Shown piece after piece: positions 35,321-45,828 of a DNA stretch of 64,000 bases. The position numbers and the translations under genes are program-made. Origin of the DNA: Diatrype stigma (taxonomy: Eukaryota > Ascomycota > Sordariomycetes > Xylariales > Diatrypaceae). Numbering within the stretch: the stretch's first letter is position 1; each line of letters begins with the position of its first letter. The notes below the pieces were generated by a model. That model saw nothing but the letters and a program-made list of their open reading frames with translations. It was not told the origin of the DNA and ran no database searches. The stretch is from the NCBI GenBank assembly GCA_022225965.2, contig JAKJXP020000024.1:62001-126000 (forward strand), written 5' to 3'.

Positions 35321-35560
35321 TTACATGGATGACGATTTATCCTTATCTAAACTCTGGTTCGTCTTCTCCAACGTACCTCTTACGACTGTGTCTGTTTGTC
35401 TATCCTCGCCATCAGTATCCATTGACAGCAGATTCTCTTCAGTATTCACGGCATTCTTCCATCGCCGCTCGTTGTTTAGTCTGTCCCGAGGAATCCTAGC
35501 GAACCCGACCACCAACACCAACATCAGCACCAACACAAGTACGAGCGAGTAACGACGCAT
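35321..35560 (-). CDS. Possible small secreted or membrane-anchored protein
   Basis: An ATG-initiated frame of 79 residues begins MRRYSLVLVLVLMLVLVVGF, a basic N-terminus followed by a strong hydrophobic core that could be a signal peptide or anchor. The rest is polar (RIPRDRLNNERRWKNAVNTE, then Asp/Thr/Lys-rich) and has no cysteines. An in-frame GTACGT inside the frame might be a splice donor, so the C-terminus is uncertain. It is divergent from the PPxY gene with 235 bases between the starts. I recognise no family. The hydrophobic run is built from GTGTTGGTG-like repeats, which weakens the case. Confidence 0.35.
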   Translation of the reverse strand: MRRYSLVLVLVLMLVLVVGFARIPRDRLNNERRWKNAVNTEENLLSMDTDGEDRQTDTVVRGTLEKTNQSLDKDKSSSM

Positions 35561-35795
35561 TGGAGCATTGTATCCTCGGCAAGCAGTGAGCTCGTTCTTA
35601 CTGCAAGAATCGACACAATACCCTCAGAAACACCATATCCAACGGCCGGATGGGCTTTTAAGTAGCTATTGCCCCACTACTGCCATCATACCTGATAGCT
35701 TTTGCGACTACTAGTCGAAGATCGATCGCTAGATCGCTGCGTCGGTGGTTCCGCCATCCGCTATCGTCGACCTACAACCTACAAGCCGCGCAACC

Positions 35796-36500
35796 ATGGA
35801 TCGTATTGGGAGACGGTCTTCAATCTTTGGCGGCGATGACAGCGACGATAATGACGGGACGGCGGGCTCGAAATATCCATACGGGTGGTTTGTCATCCCC
35901 GTCGTCGTGGCCATTGCGCTCGCCTGTGTGGTCATGCTTCTTCGCTACCGGCGAAAGAAGCTAGTCCGCACCATGAACGGCTATCGCAACAACGCCCTGA
36001 GACAAGACATCGAGACCATGGGGCCCCCGCGGCATCATCGCCCGTGGAACCTGGCCAGCCGGACCAACAGCAACGTGCCGTATGCGGGGTACTACAACAG
36101 CAGCAGCGGCGGGGGAGGGGCAGCGCTTGGTCCGGGCCCTGGTCCGGGTCCGGGTCTAGTAGGCCGGGGCCCTGTCGCGAGCGGCCAGAACGAGGGCTTG
36201 AACGAGTTTGGCGAGGCGCCTCCGGCATATACCGCTAGGCAAAAGCAACAATCGGCCGTGGAGGCGATCGAGTTGAATAATATGGGAAGATCTCAGGTGG
36301 ACATGATCGTACCACCTCCAGCAGTTGCGACAACGACGACGGCAACGCCCATCGCGACGCTTCCAGCGCAAAGCAGTCCACCACCATATAGTGAGGCGCA
36401 GCAAACCAATACCAGCCCGCCCCCGCTACTTGGGCCCCCGGTTGGCTCGCCGCAAGATGGTCTCGAGAGGCCCCCTCCGGCAGTCTTGGGTTCTAGGTAG
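35796..36500 (+). CDS. Single-pass membrane protein with PPxY motifs
   Basis: One exon, 234 residues from the ATG at 35796 (caaccATGGATCG, good context). A short acidic N-terminus (GGDDSDDNDGTAGSKYPYGW) leads to one membrane helix, FVIPVVVAIALACVVMLL. The basic stop-transfer RYRRKKLVR then predicts an N-out, C-in orientation. The tail is disordered, rich in Pro, Gly and Asn, with a GPGPGPGPG run and two PPxY motifs (EAPPAYTA and SPPPYSEA). PPxY motifs bind WW domains of Rsp5/Nedd4 ubiquitin ligases, so a ligase adaptor or cargo role is a reasonable inference. I do not recognise a named family. Confidence 0.75.
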   Translation: MDRIGRRSSIFGGDDSDDNDGTAGSKYPYGWFVIPVVVAIALACVVMLLRYRRKKLVRTMNGYRNNALRQDIETMGPPRHHRPWNLASRTNSNVPYAGYYNSSSGGGGAALGPGPGPGPGLVGRGPVASGQNEGLNEFGEAPPAYTARQKQQSAVEAIELNNMGRSQVDMIVPPPAVATTTTATPIATLPAQSSPPPYSEAQQTNTSPPPLLGPPVGSPQDGLERPPPAVLGSR

Positions 36501-36991
36501 ATAGGCCGCTAGCTGGCTAGCGGACCGTACTCAGGGTACGAATCAGGATGTGAAGACGCGAATAAGGAAAGGTCACGTATCGGTTGGGTTAATAATAGGG
36601 CACCTGGATAACGGTGATCGAGTCGGGCTGGGACGGCCAACAGGAATATGCTCTTCTTCGGCCGGCGTTTGCGATGGGTTCAGCGCGTATGTAGGTATGT
36701 AATGGGAGCGAATAACGGCATTGGTTTGTACTTTTTGGCGCGGAGTTTAGTGGCCATAGTCTTTCTCGGGAATTGTGTAATTCTCTTCTGTTGATATCTT
36801 GACGTTGCTACTATTATTTTAGGATACTTGGGTGTTGTACGTCGGACAGGTCAGCCTATCACTGTTCACTTCTAAGACTTCGTGTCTTTCGAATTATATA
36901 TTGCTATCTACGCCCTTCCAACCATAGGACTGGCGCATGATGTTCAGGTTGGTAGATAGCTAATTAGCAGGCAAGACAGAAACATAATCCA
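36501..36991. other. Convergent 3' spacer
   Basis: Between the PPxY gene (+) and the aldo/keto reductase (-). Only 3' UTR sequence is expected and no gene is seen. Confidence 0.5.
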
Positions 36992-37881
36992 TTAGAACCG
37001 CGCCTGGATCACGGGCGGCTTGTTCTGTAAGATTTGATCAATCTTGTCCAGTATCTCCGGGGTCAACTTACCGACAACCTCGATCGCCCGCACGTTCTCG
37101 TACACTTGATCCGGGTTGCTGGCGCCCGTGATGGCGGAGCTGACATTGGGATTCTTCAACACCCAAGCAAGGGCAAGCTGGCTCATGGTAACACCCAACC
37201 CATCGGCGATGGGCTGCAGCTGGTTGACCTGCTTCACCACAGCATCCCACTACAAGCGATAACTGCGTCAGCGAACACTTCTTCACGGAGTTCCTTGGGG
37301 ACGGTGATGACGACCGCTTACCTGATCCTTCCCAGTGCGCTTCCAGTAGCCGGCGACGAACTCGACCTGCTCCTGTGCGAAGCGCGAGTCGGCCGGGACG
37401 CCGTCGCGGTACTTGCCCGAGAGGAGGCCCTGCTTGAGGGGCGAGTAGACGGTCAGGCCGAGGCCGACCTCGCGGTACAGGTTGGCGAACTCGCGCTCGA
37501 CCTTGTCGCGCTCGAGCAGGCTGTAGGGGGGCTGCTCCATGACGGGGCCGATGAGCCCCAGGCGGTCGGCGCACCGCCACGCCTGCGCGATCTCGTCGGC
37601 GCCCCACTGCGACGTGCCCCAGTAGAAGGCCTTGCCCGTCGCGATCAGGTGGTTGAACGCCCGCACCACCTCCTCCATCGGCGTCCGCCGGTCCGGCCGG
37701 TGCGCGTACACCAGGTCGACGTAGTCGAGCCCCAGCCGCTGCAGCGAGCCCTCCATCCCCTCGATCACGTGCTTCCGCGACAGCCCGCGGTTGTTGACCG
37801 GGTTGGAGCCGAATGCGTCACCCCAGTAGAGCTGTTCCGATGGAGTCCGAGCCAAGAAGGTGGTTAGTTGAGAAGCTGCTT

Positions 37882-37932
<51 letters not shown>

Positions 37933-38348
37933 CCTGTGTAGTAGCTGTTTGTGTTTGTTAGTATCGTACCTTGGTGGAGATGACGAGATCGTTGCGCTTC
38001 CAGCCGAACTTCTTGATCGCCGCGCCCATCACTACCTCCGACTTCCCCTCTGCATATACCTCGGCACAGTCGAAGAAGTTGACGCCGGAGTCGTAGGCCG
38101 CCTTCATGCATGCGAACGTCTTTTCTGCAACTGCGAGTTAACCCTCCTGCTTACTGATATTAAAAAAGCGCATTGGTCATGTAGAAGCCCCGATTAACTT
38201 GCTCACCTTCCTCGGCATAGCCGCCGTATGTCAGCCATCCCCCCAGGGAAATCGCCGAGACCTGGAGACCCGAGCGGCCGAGGAAGCGGTACTCCATTTT
38301 TGGAGGGTCCGCCGAGGCTGCCGGCGCTGCTGCTGCTGCTGCTGTCAT
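36992..38348 (-). CDS. Aldo/keto reductase, Kv channel beta-subunit type
   Basis: Four exons, 38348-38207, 38124-37970, 37831-37322 and 37249-36992, close in frame to 354 residues. It is an AKR6-type TIM barrel: [20 protein letters not shown]; catalytic Asp and Tyr in [19 protein letters not shown]; Lys in DLVISTKLYWG; His in [10 protein letters not shown]. Also seen are [32 protein letters not shown] and a late NADPH-binding [19 protein letters not shown]. Fungal members are NADP(H)-dependent oxidoreductases related to the voltage-gated K+ channel beta subunit; the substrate is unknown. An Ala-rich N-terminal tail ([12 protein letters not shown]) precedes the barrel. The second intron contains a 50-base homopolymer. 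Confidence 0.93.
37883..37932. repeat. 50-base poly-T run in an intron
   Basis: Fifty consecutive T on the plus strand (A on the coding strand) lie inside the 138-base intron 2 of the aldo/keto reductase gene. The exact length may be affected by sequencing or assembly. Confidence 0.95.
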
Positions 38349-39127
38349 GTTTAATGCAAAGCTAAAGAGTTCGTATGTATTGGGTAGGGAAATATAACAG
38401 GTGAGAGCAAAACCTCAATGCCCAGAATTCCTTTGAAGCTGTTTATAAAATCACCCATTGATCGAATTTGTGTGGCGCGCGGTAAATACTGTCAAATACT
38501 CCGCGAGCGAAAACCCGGCTGGGAATCACATCATCGCTAGCTACTTACTATAGTCGCGGCACTGCGGGACCTGTAACCCCGCCTTACCTTACTTACCTAC
38601 TTACATAGCTTCTCGTCAATGTTGCTTTACCTACTTCGTATGCAGGCGTCACATTGGGGTCGCGGGGGCCGATGATAGGCGTCGGAACCAGGGTGCTCGG
38701 CTATAGCTCCGGAGACTAGGTAGTTCCTAATAGGTAGTGTTTCAGGGGCTGGGTTCATTGCCATTAGTCAGCATTCCAACCTCAAGCCAGGGGATGTCGA
38801 GTTAGCATGTAGGTGGTTATTCCTATACTCATCGTGCTATGAAGCATTCGCTGCATGTGTGTTGCATCAATGCTACCCCAAACCATTCCTAACAATACGT
38901 TTTCTGCGGAATTGCCTCGGAAGTTTGGTTGAATGCCAGATTCATGATCTATGCCTACTCTTTGCTTGCGGCTTGCCGCAGCCGTCCAGCGGCTCAAGTG
39001 AAAAGGGCTACATGATCTATCCCACCGCCAGCCACCTTGACCTCCGAACTCCCATTGTTACCTAAGAGACCTAGGAGCCAACCCAATGGGTCGAACAAAA
39101 CCACGTACCGCACTCCCCTCTCACAAA
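38349..39127. other. Intergenic spacer
   Basis: It holds the aldo/keto reductase promoter and the 3' end of the Cys-rich gene. TACTTACCTACTTACAT repeats are near 38590-38605. No gene is supported. Confidence 0.5.
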
Positions 39128-40150
39128 TCAACCCCTCCAGCCAACGCCTGGGTATGATTCATAGGTACCCATCTCATTCCCACTTCCGCTGGCAATGTCC
39201 CCTTGGTCCTCTTGTATCCAGCTATCGGCATGCTCTTCCTGCCCAAAGGCTTGTCCGTGAGGCGAGTAAACATGTCCCTGTTGTCCTGGCTGGGAGTAGG
39301 CTTGTCCTTCCCATGCCCCAGGATTATACACCTCAGGCATTGAGTTCGTCGGGGTCATCAGGGCCGGCGAGAGCATCGGAACCAACGGGGGCATCGGAGC
39401 CAGCGGGAACATCGGAACCTGCGGGAGCATCGGGGCCGGCGGAGGTAACGTGGAAGGCGGGGGGTTGAGCGTAGCATTGTCTGGTTCGAGAGTGAATTCA
39501 AGAACCTGATGACGTCGCTCACCTTGGGCGTATAAAAGCTCACTCTTGTGTTGGAGCCATCCTAGCATGTCCACGCCACGATCTCGTGGTGTGTTTGTTT
39601 CCAGGCCTAATGCATCTACGGCTCCCCAGAAAGCTAATGCGCGGCATGCCATGTAGTCGTCAGTCTGTGCCTTTGCTCTTTCAAAAGCCGGGTTGAACAT
39701 AGCTGAGAAGGTCGCATTGGCTTGGTGCTCGTTGCGGATATGCTGCTCTTCGCGCCGCGTTTCGTTGATCTGTTTCCAAAGGTCGTATAGTTGCTTTTCC
39801 AACGCTTCTTTCTGGCTGTCTTCACTTTGATGTTTCGTTACGAGGAGACATTTCAACGACGAATATTGCTTATTTTGATCTTCCAGTCTCTGTCGACACC
39901 AATGATTCCAATGCTCTTGTCCACAACGCCATACCATACACCCGAGATGTGGGCATTGGAGAAACCCACAGCCCGTCGTGTACGGTGCGTAGATGACCCC
40001 CCCAGCTGCAATTTCGTCACAAAGGCTTTCTTTGCATTCGAAGGGGCCGCTGCATTGCTGGAGCCCCTCATCATTCCGTGCGTTCTTGCAGCGTAACCAT
40101 AGGTTGCACCTGAACCCGCACTGGTAGCGGAATTCAGTGAAAAGGCACAT
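39128..40150 (-). CDS. Cys-rich N-terminal protein of unknown function
   Basis: One exon, 340 residues. The first 90 residues hold about a dozen cysteines with histidines and tryptophans (MCLFTEFRYQCGFRCNLWLR; CKESLCDEI; CGFLQCPHLGCMVWRCGQEH), suggesting a zinc-binding module; similar Cys-rich starts occur in lineage-specific proteins of filamentous fungi. A charged helix follows (KEALEKQLYDLWKQINETRR), then a globular part around ALAFWGAVDALGLETNTPRD. The C-terminal third is low complexity, with repeats of the type PMxPxVPM and a Gln/Gly-rich tail. No signal peptide is seen. The consistent amino-acid character over 340 codons supports a real gene. The function is unknown. Confidence 0.7.
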   Translation of the reverse strand: MCLFTEFRYQCGFRCNLWLRCKNARNDEGLQQCSGPFECKESLCDEIAAGGVIYAPYTTGCGFLQCPHLGCMVWRCGQEHWNHWCRQRLEDQNKQYSSLKCLLVTKHQSEDSQKEALEKQLYDLWKQINETRREEQHIRNEHQANATFSAMFNPAFERAKAQTDDYMACRALAFWGAVDALGLETNTPRDRGVDMLGWLQHKSELLYAQGERRHQVLEFTLEPDNATLNPPPSTLPPPAPMLPQVPMFPLAPMPPLVPMLSPALMTPTNSMPEVYNPGAWEGQAYSQPGQQGHVYSPHGQAFGQEEHADSWIQEDQGDIASGSGNEMGTYESYPGVGWRG

Positions 40151-43049
40151 CTCGGATAGTCAGTTGTGAGACCAAACTCGCTAGGTTGTTGGCGTCAAAG
40201 AGGGAAATGCAAACGAGAAACCATATCTGAATGAGTCTGGAAGTAGGAAAGAGGTGTTGATGATCGGTGCGGTTGGCCAAATGTTATAGAAGGAAGGGTT
40301 AGGGTAAAGGCCGAAAGTGTATTTAAATACCTGTGTCATCATAGAAGGGGAGTAGCAATATACTATTCATGGAAGAACCCGAGTCTTTGTTTGGCAACGA
40401 TTCCATATTGTGTTACCATGTCGTTGGCCGATGAATCATCCAAGTGACTTGGAATTACTCATTACACATCTAATTAATCGACTAAGTACAATGGAATAAC
40501 AAAATCTGTTTGGACTAGTACTTCAAGTTCGCTTATCCCAACTTCATACATTCCTGCTATGGTAGGCAATACCAACTTGGAAGAAAAGTTGATGTCAACT
40601 CTTTCATGGCAAAGTTTACATACCCACAGCATTGATTCTGTCAAACAGGTGACAGTCATATTCTGATATAAACCCTTGACCTCAGTACAGCACAGGTCCT
40701 ACACCTTAGCTGCCAACCTACTGGAGCTCCATGCAATATGGTGTACCTTCATATTTGGCATGTTCTGTTGGCTTCTATTCCACAGTTTTTACCGAAGGGC
40801 AATCAGATTAACAACAGCCGGACATCTGGGAAACAAATGCATGCCCTTGTCGTTTGACGTTATGTAGTGAATTGTTAACCAGTTCTTGTTTACTATTTTT
40901 GGCCTTTGGGTCAGCCATTAAGCTGTTGGTACACTAGGTTTATTCCTGATATGTACCTATGCTGCTAATCTATTTGTATCTATTGGCACAACACGTAACG
41001 TAACGTAACGTAGTTTCGGAAGGAGAGCACCATGCGTGCTTTTGAGTTCCGGTATTTTCCATTGACACCCAACACTTGCCATTTGGTTTGTCCCTGACAC
41101 CCTAAGACTGATTATGACATGCCTTATCAAAGGACACCATATGGTTCAAAGCCAATAAAGTAAACCAATCAGTACCTGCAGTATCCGCTCTCCTTTTTCG
41201 GCAGCATTGCAATTTTTTCAGGGCAGGCTTCGGTAATGCGGAGAATACCCCTTTTCCCGGCTTGCTTCTCTTGAGGCCGACCTATATACGGCATTTGTGA
41301 CCAATGGTACAGATTCAGCTTAATTCACTCTATGAAACCCGAAAGTTTTCCACGAATATAGATTTACGTTTTCTAGGTGGTATTCCGTTGACACGTTCCA
41401 AGTAAGGAAAACACTAGAATATCCCCAATGCCAAGGCACAGAAAGTTTGTGATGGAGAAATTGAAGCCACAGTTCAACAAGGATAACTTGATCCCCCAGA
41501 TATTATAGACAACTACGAACTAAAAAGTCAACGCTGCCTTAAGCTACTCCATCCTAGGGCACGCATGATCTTTTTATCTTCAGGCATAGAGAGAATAACG
41601 TAGTGATCAGGACACCATAAGACTGAAATGCTACCTGTGGAAGGATTCATGTCAGGGGGAAGACTCGAGGCAGTCATAGTGGAATGCCAGCTATCCTTTG
41701 GATATTCAAGTTGGCAACAAGCTACTCGTGATCTAGAAGCGGTTTTAGTTATATTATATATAAATGAAATCCTACCTGTCTGCTCAGATGGCATGGAGTA
41801 GCTAATCCCTAATTATGTGTTGCAGTAGGGAGGACAGGTTTGTATGGGCCTAAAGGAGAAATGGTGTACATAAGTAGTTGGGCAGGTAGATGTACTTCAT
41901 GCGGTTCCCCTGAATCAGTAACACCTGCATGAAGGGAAGGGACAATGGACATGCGGGCAAGTACTTCCATGCTGATCTGTCGTCGTGACAGGGCATTGAA
42001 TGGACTTTTCGAACCCCTTCACTACTGGGCAGGTACAGGTAGTCCATGGTCCATGCCCTAAGCTGATGCCTACTCCCTGCCACAGTTGCCCCAGAATCAG
42101 TAAATCAGCACATAAATATAGGTAGTCCCTGCCTTGTTTATTTTTCCCCTTCTGGCGTGTTTGCTGATTTCCCTTCCTTCCACTTCCTTCTTCCACCCAC
42201 ATCAGCCAACAATCTTCCACTGCTAACTTGTCAAATCCTGACAAGCAACGTTGGAAGAACTTCCTGGCACACACTGACTTCTGCTTTCTTCTCTCGAGAA
42301 GAAAAAATATCCCGAAGTTCTTACTTGCAAACATTTCCAGTGCACCAAGCAACCCGTACCACAAGAACATCACCACATCAGTAAGTAACACTTTCCTATT
42401 GGACTTGATCTTCCATCTTGCCATCGAATGCTCTCTGGATCTCAGAAGGGCTTTCTCCACGCAATACTTTACCTGCTTGCCTTGATCAAAAGTCTTCTGG
42501 AAGTTTCCCGCCTGTGTACGCCCATATCCCACAGAACTGGCAACAGCAATCTCGTCGCCGCTAGTCTTTTCCTTTCTCCCATCCATCGATCCTGCCCTAC
42601 ACGTCAGTCTTAGATCCTACATACACTCTTCTGGGCCCGTGTGGTCTTCTCTCTCCCTCTTTATTGCCATCTCAGCGACCCTTCCCATATTCAAAACACT
42701 CAACTCTATGTAAGACCCAAGTTGGACATTACCACCCTTTCATTGATGTGATCCTTCCATACATCCCTACATCTTTGCAACTGAAACTCGAGCCTTGCAA
42801 GCGCTTCCATCCATCAGAAGAGTCATAACAATCCATTGGGTTATCTCCATTCTGATCCACCTTCCACTGCCTATATTCCCTCTCTTGCTGCGTCACAGAC
42901 TTCGCTATCACACACCTCATCCTCACTAAACCAGCAAGTCTTCCATGTACCTTCCCATCTATTGCAACGCCAAAGATTCCATCGTAACACTTTAAGCAAC
43001 AGTATATCTTATTGACTCGAGTTGTTTTCTAGCAGTCTGATCACCCAAA
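40151..43049. other. Large spacer with leader of the CCHC gene
   Basis: About 2.9 kb. The left part (40151-41850) is AT-rich and has no gene. It includes a GTAAC tandem near 40994-41011. From about 42130 the plus strand is strongly pyrimidine-rich, like the promoter and long 5' leader of a highly expressed fungal gene. A CAG/GTAAGT-like junction near 42380 could be a 5'-UTR intron. Confidence 0.5.
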
Positions 43050-44959
43050 ATGTCTGACTGGGGTACCGGCAAGGCCGATGCCGCCGCCGATGATTGGGGC
43101 AACGGCAAGGTCGATGCCGCCGCCGACGACTGGGGTACCGGCAAGGCCGATGCTTCTGCTGATCAGTGGGGCACCGGCGGAGGATCCCATGACTTCGGTG
43201 CCAACGGTGCTGATGATAACTTTGGTGTTGCCAAAGTCGATGATGCTGCCCAGTTCGGCGGTAATGATGGCGCCCAATTCGGCGGTGAGACTACAGGTGG
43301 TTTTGGTGACGACTCCACTGCTGCCGACACTGGCAGAACTCATGGTGGTGGCGATCGTGGTTGCTTCAACTGTGGCGAAGAAGGGTTTGTCTCAACTATT
43401 CCCTTGTTCCCATGGATAGCAAGACTAATGCTTCATATAATTAGCCACAACAAGGCAGATTGCCCGAACCCCCGCGTTGAAAGAGAGTTCACTGGCACGT
43501 GCCGCGTCTGCGAGAAGGAGGGACACATGGCCAAGGATTGTCCTGACAAGCCCCCTCAGGTTTGCCGAAACTGCCAAGAGGAGGGTGAGATGCAATGTTC
43601 AGATTGATTACCAAATTATATCACTAACAGTCCTGTGTAACAGGCCATCATGCTCTTGAGTGCAAGAATCCTCGCAAGCTCGACCGCACTGACATCCAGC
43701 TTGTGGAAGCTAGCGAGGCCTGGGAGGCTCTCAAGCGCGCTGTCATTGAGCAGGACATGGAAGATATCAAGATGGCTGTCCAGCAGTATGTGAAGGCCTG
43801 CTCTGACACTACTTACTCTGCTCTTGAAGAAGCCTTTCGTGATCAGGACATCCGTCTCTGGTTCATCGCACTGAAGAAAGACCTTCTTCCGACCAAGACC
43901 AACATGGACCTTCAGGGCAACCTCGACAGAACCTACACGGTTTCTTATCGTTTCGACAAGAGAATCGCCCGTCCCCGTGAGGCAGCCTCCTGGCCTAAGT
44001 CAGACGAGGAGAACATGGAGCGTCTGAAGGACGCTGGTGAGGTCATTGACCGTGGCCTCCCCAAATGCAACAACTGCAACGAGATTGGACACATTACGAA
44101 GAACTGCACTCAAGAGAAGCAAGAGAGAGAGCGCGTGGTCATCAAGTGCTACAACTGTGAAGAGGAAGGTCATCGTATTCGTGATTGTAAGTTCACCATA
44201 CTTATACAAGTTTGGTATCATTTACTAAGTCTAATCTAGGCCCGAAGCCTCGTCATGACAAATTCGCTTGCAAGAATTGCCAGCAGTCTGGCCACAAGGC
44301 CGCAGACTGTGAGTAATCATCACACTTGGCCCTACTTACTTACTTAGTGGACTGAGCTAATGATATTTCCAGGCCCGGAGCCCCGTGTGGCCGGCCCGGA
44401 TGTTGAGTGCCATAAGTGTGGCGGAAGTGAGTGATGCCCCTCCATTCATCATAAACATTACACAGCTAACATGCGTCTTCGTAGCCGGTCACTTCTCTCG
44501 CGATTGCCCCGAGGGCGGCGGCAGACCCCATGGCTGTTTCAATTGCGGCCAAGAAGGTCACTCAGCCAGAGATTGTACAGAGCCTCGCAACATGGACAAG
44601 GTGCAATGCCGAAACTGCGACGAATTCGGCCACCAATCCCGAGAGTGCCCCAAGCCACGTGACTGTAAGTGATTCTTGTGCATACGCTTGAAGACTTCCC
44701 GCTGATATCGATTTTAGACAGCCGAGTTACTTGCAGCAACTGCGGTGAGAAGGGCCATACCAAGGTGCGATGCAAGAAGGAGACCGTCGCCCCCGAGATG
44801 GCAGACGGCGGCTTTGATTCTGTCGCAGATACCGGTGTCGAGAACTCTTCTGGTTGGGCCGGTGGCGACTCAGCTGCGGCGGACACAGAGTGGACTGGCG
44901 GAAACACCGGTGCGGATGCTGGTGAATGGGGTGGTGGCAACGCTGGCTCTACCTGGTAA
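43050..44959 (+). CDS. Ten-knuckle CCHC zinc-finger nucleic-acid-binding protein
   Basis: Seven exons, 43050-43384, 43445-43584, 43644-44186, 44240-44308, 44373-44426, 44485-44664 and 44718-44959, close in frame to 520 residues. Ten CX2CX4HX4C knuckles are visible, for example CFNCGEEGHNKADC, CRVCEKEGHMAKDC, CYNCEEEGHRIRDC and CSNCGEKGHTKVRC. They resemble CNBP/Gis2/Byr3 and HEXBP-type proteins that bind single-stranded nucleic acid and act in translation or mRNA control. Between knuckles 3 and 4 lies a helical domain of about 125 residues (ASEAWEALKRAVIEQDMEDI, then IRLWFIALKKDLLPTKTNMD). The N-terminus has three 12-residue repeats of the type DWGTGKADAAAD; the C-terminus is Trp/Gly/Ala-rich. 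Most introns cut inside or at the edge of knuckles. It is longer than yeast Gis2, which has seven knuckles. Confidence 0.9.
43056..43163 (+). repeat. Three 36-base in-frame tandem repeats
   Basis: These encode DWGTGKADAAAD, DWGNGKVDAAAD and DWGTGKADASAD at the start of the CCHC protein. The related WGTGG and WGGG motifs occur after them and at the C-terminus. Confidence 0.85.
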
Positions 44960-45828
44960 AGCACTGCTTCCCATTTCATCGGAAAAGACCCTACCTATAC
45001 CTTGACGATAACGGCTGCCCCCATCATGGCTAAGGACCTAGCCCTGATTAACGAGATCGGAGATGGCCATCATTCTATGCCAGGCGCTCTAGCTCATCGT
45101 GGTTTGGAGAGGAACTCACTCCTATCACCAACCACAACGCTCTGAAACTTTGTACATGCTTATCAGCTGCTTGCTGTTTAAGGATACAAGGCTTCAATCT
45201 TTTCATTCTGTACACTGGACGGTTGCGTCTGGTGGATATGCCGGGTTCATTCTGAGAAGCATCTATGCAAATGGTAATGCTTGGAGGATTTGCAATCGAG
45301 GCTTTTTTCTACGGTTACGGTGACCCTTTACTCTAGTCTTTGAGCTAGTTTAGGAAACCAGTTTAGTAAACAAAAAATGGTGTTAATTGAGAGGTGCATA
45401 CAAGAAATGGTCTTTCGAACTCTGCTGGTATTGATGCCTTTCCTACGAAGTGATCCGTAAATATGCTGTAGCTATTGCACAGCCACAGGCGACGTCGGTG
45501 ATACTGTATTGGACTAACTATGTACTTGGCCAATTATAAGCACAGCTATTGCCCCGCAATAAAGCTCCTTATCCCACGCTGCCCTGCCCTGCCCCACGCT
45601 GCCCCTCGCTGCCCCTCGCCCCTCCTGCATTTACTGCAGCTTTGGGCTGATCAGGCAGATAGTAAACAAACCCCTGGCAAGCTGAAGCTGAAGTCTCATG
45701 TCATTTACTCAAAGACTAAGTCCAAGTTGCACGATCGTAGCTCTTTGTCACCGAATCCAATACGTATATCTACCACCATATTTACCACCACACATGCTGG
45801 TGTGACGGAGTCTGTCATCACCATCAAC
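44960..45828. other. Intergenic, AIP1 promoter region
   Basis: It holds the 3' UTR of the CCHC gene and the AIP1 promoter. A run of CCCTGCCC / GCTGCCCCTC repeats lies at about 45577-45625. No gene is supported. Confidence 0.5.

Noticed and set aside
35745..35795. Upstream in-frame extension of the PPxY protein
   Set aside because: It would need a GTG start; the ATG at 35796 has a good context and precedes the acidic N-terminus directly.
41915..42586. 223-codon minus-strand open frame
   Set aside because: It is the complement of a pyrimidine-rich plus-strand leader/promoter before the CCHC gene. Its Lys/Gly/Arg-rich text has no domain and no supporting splice structure.
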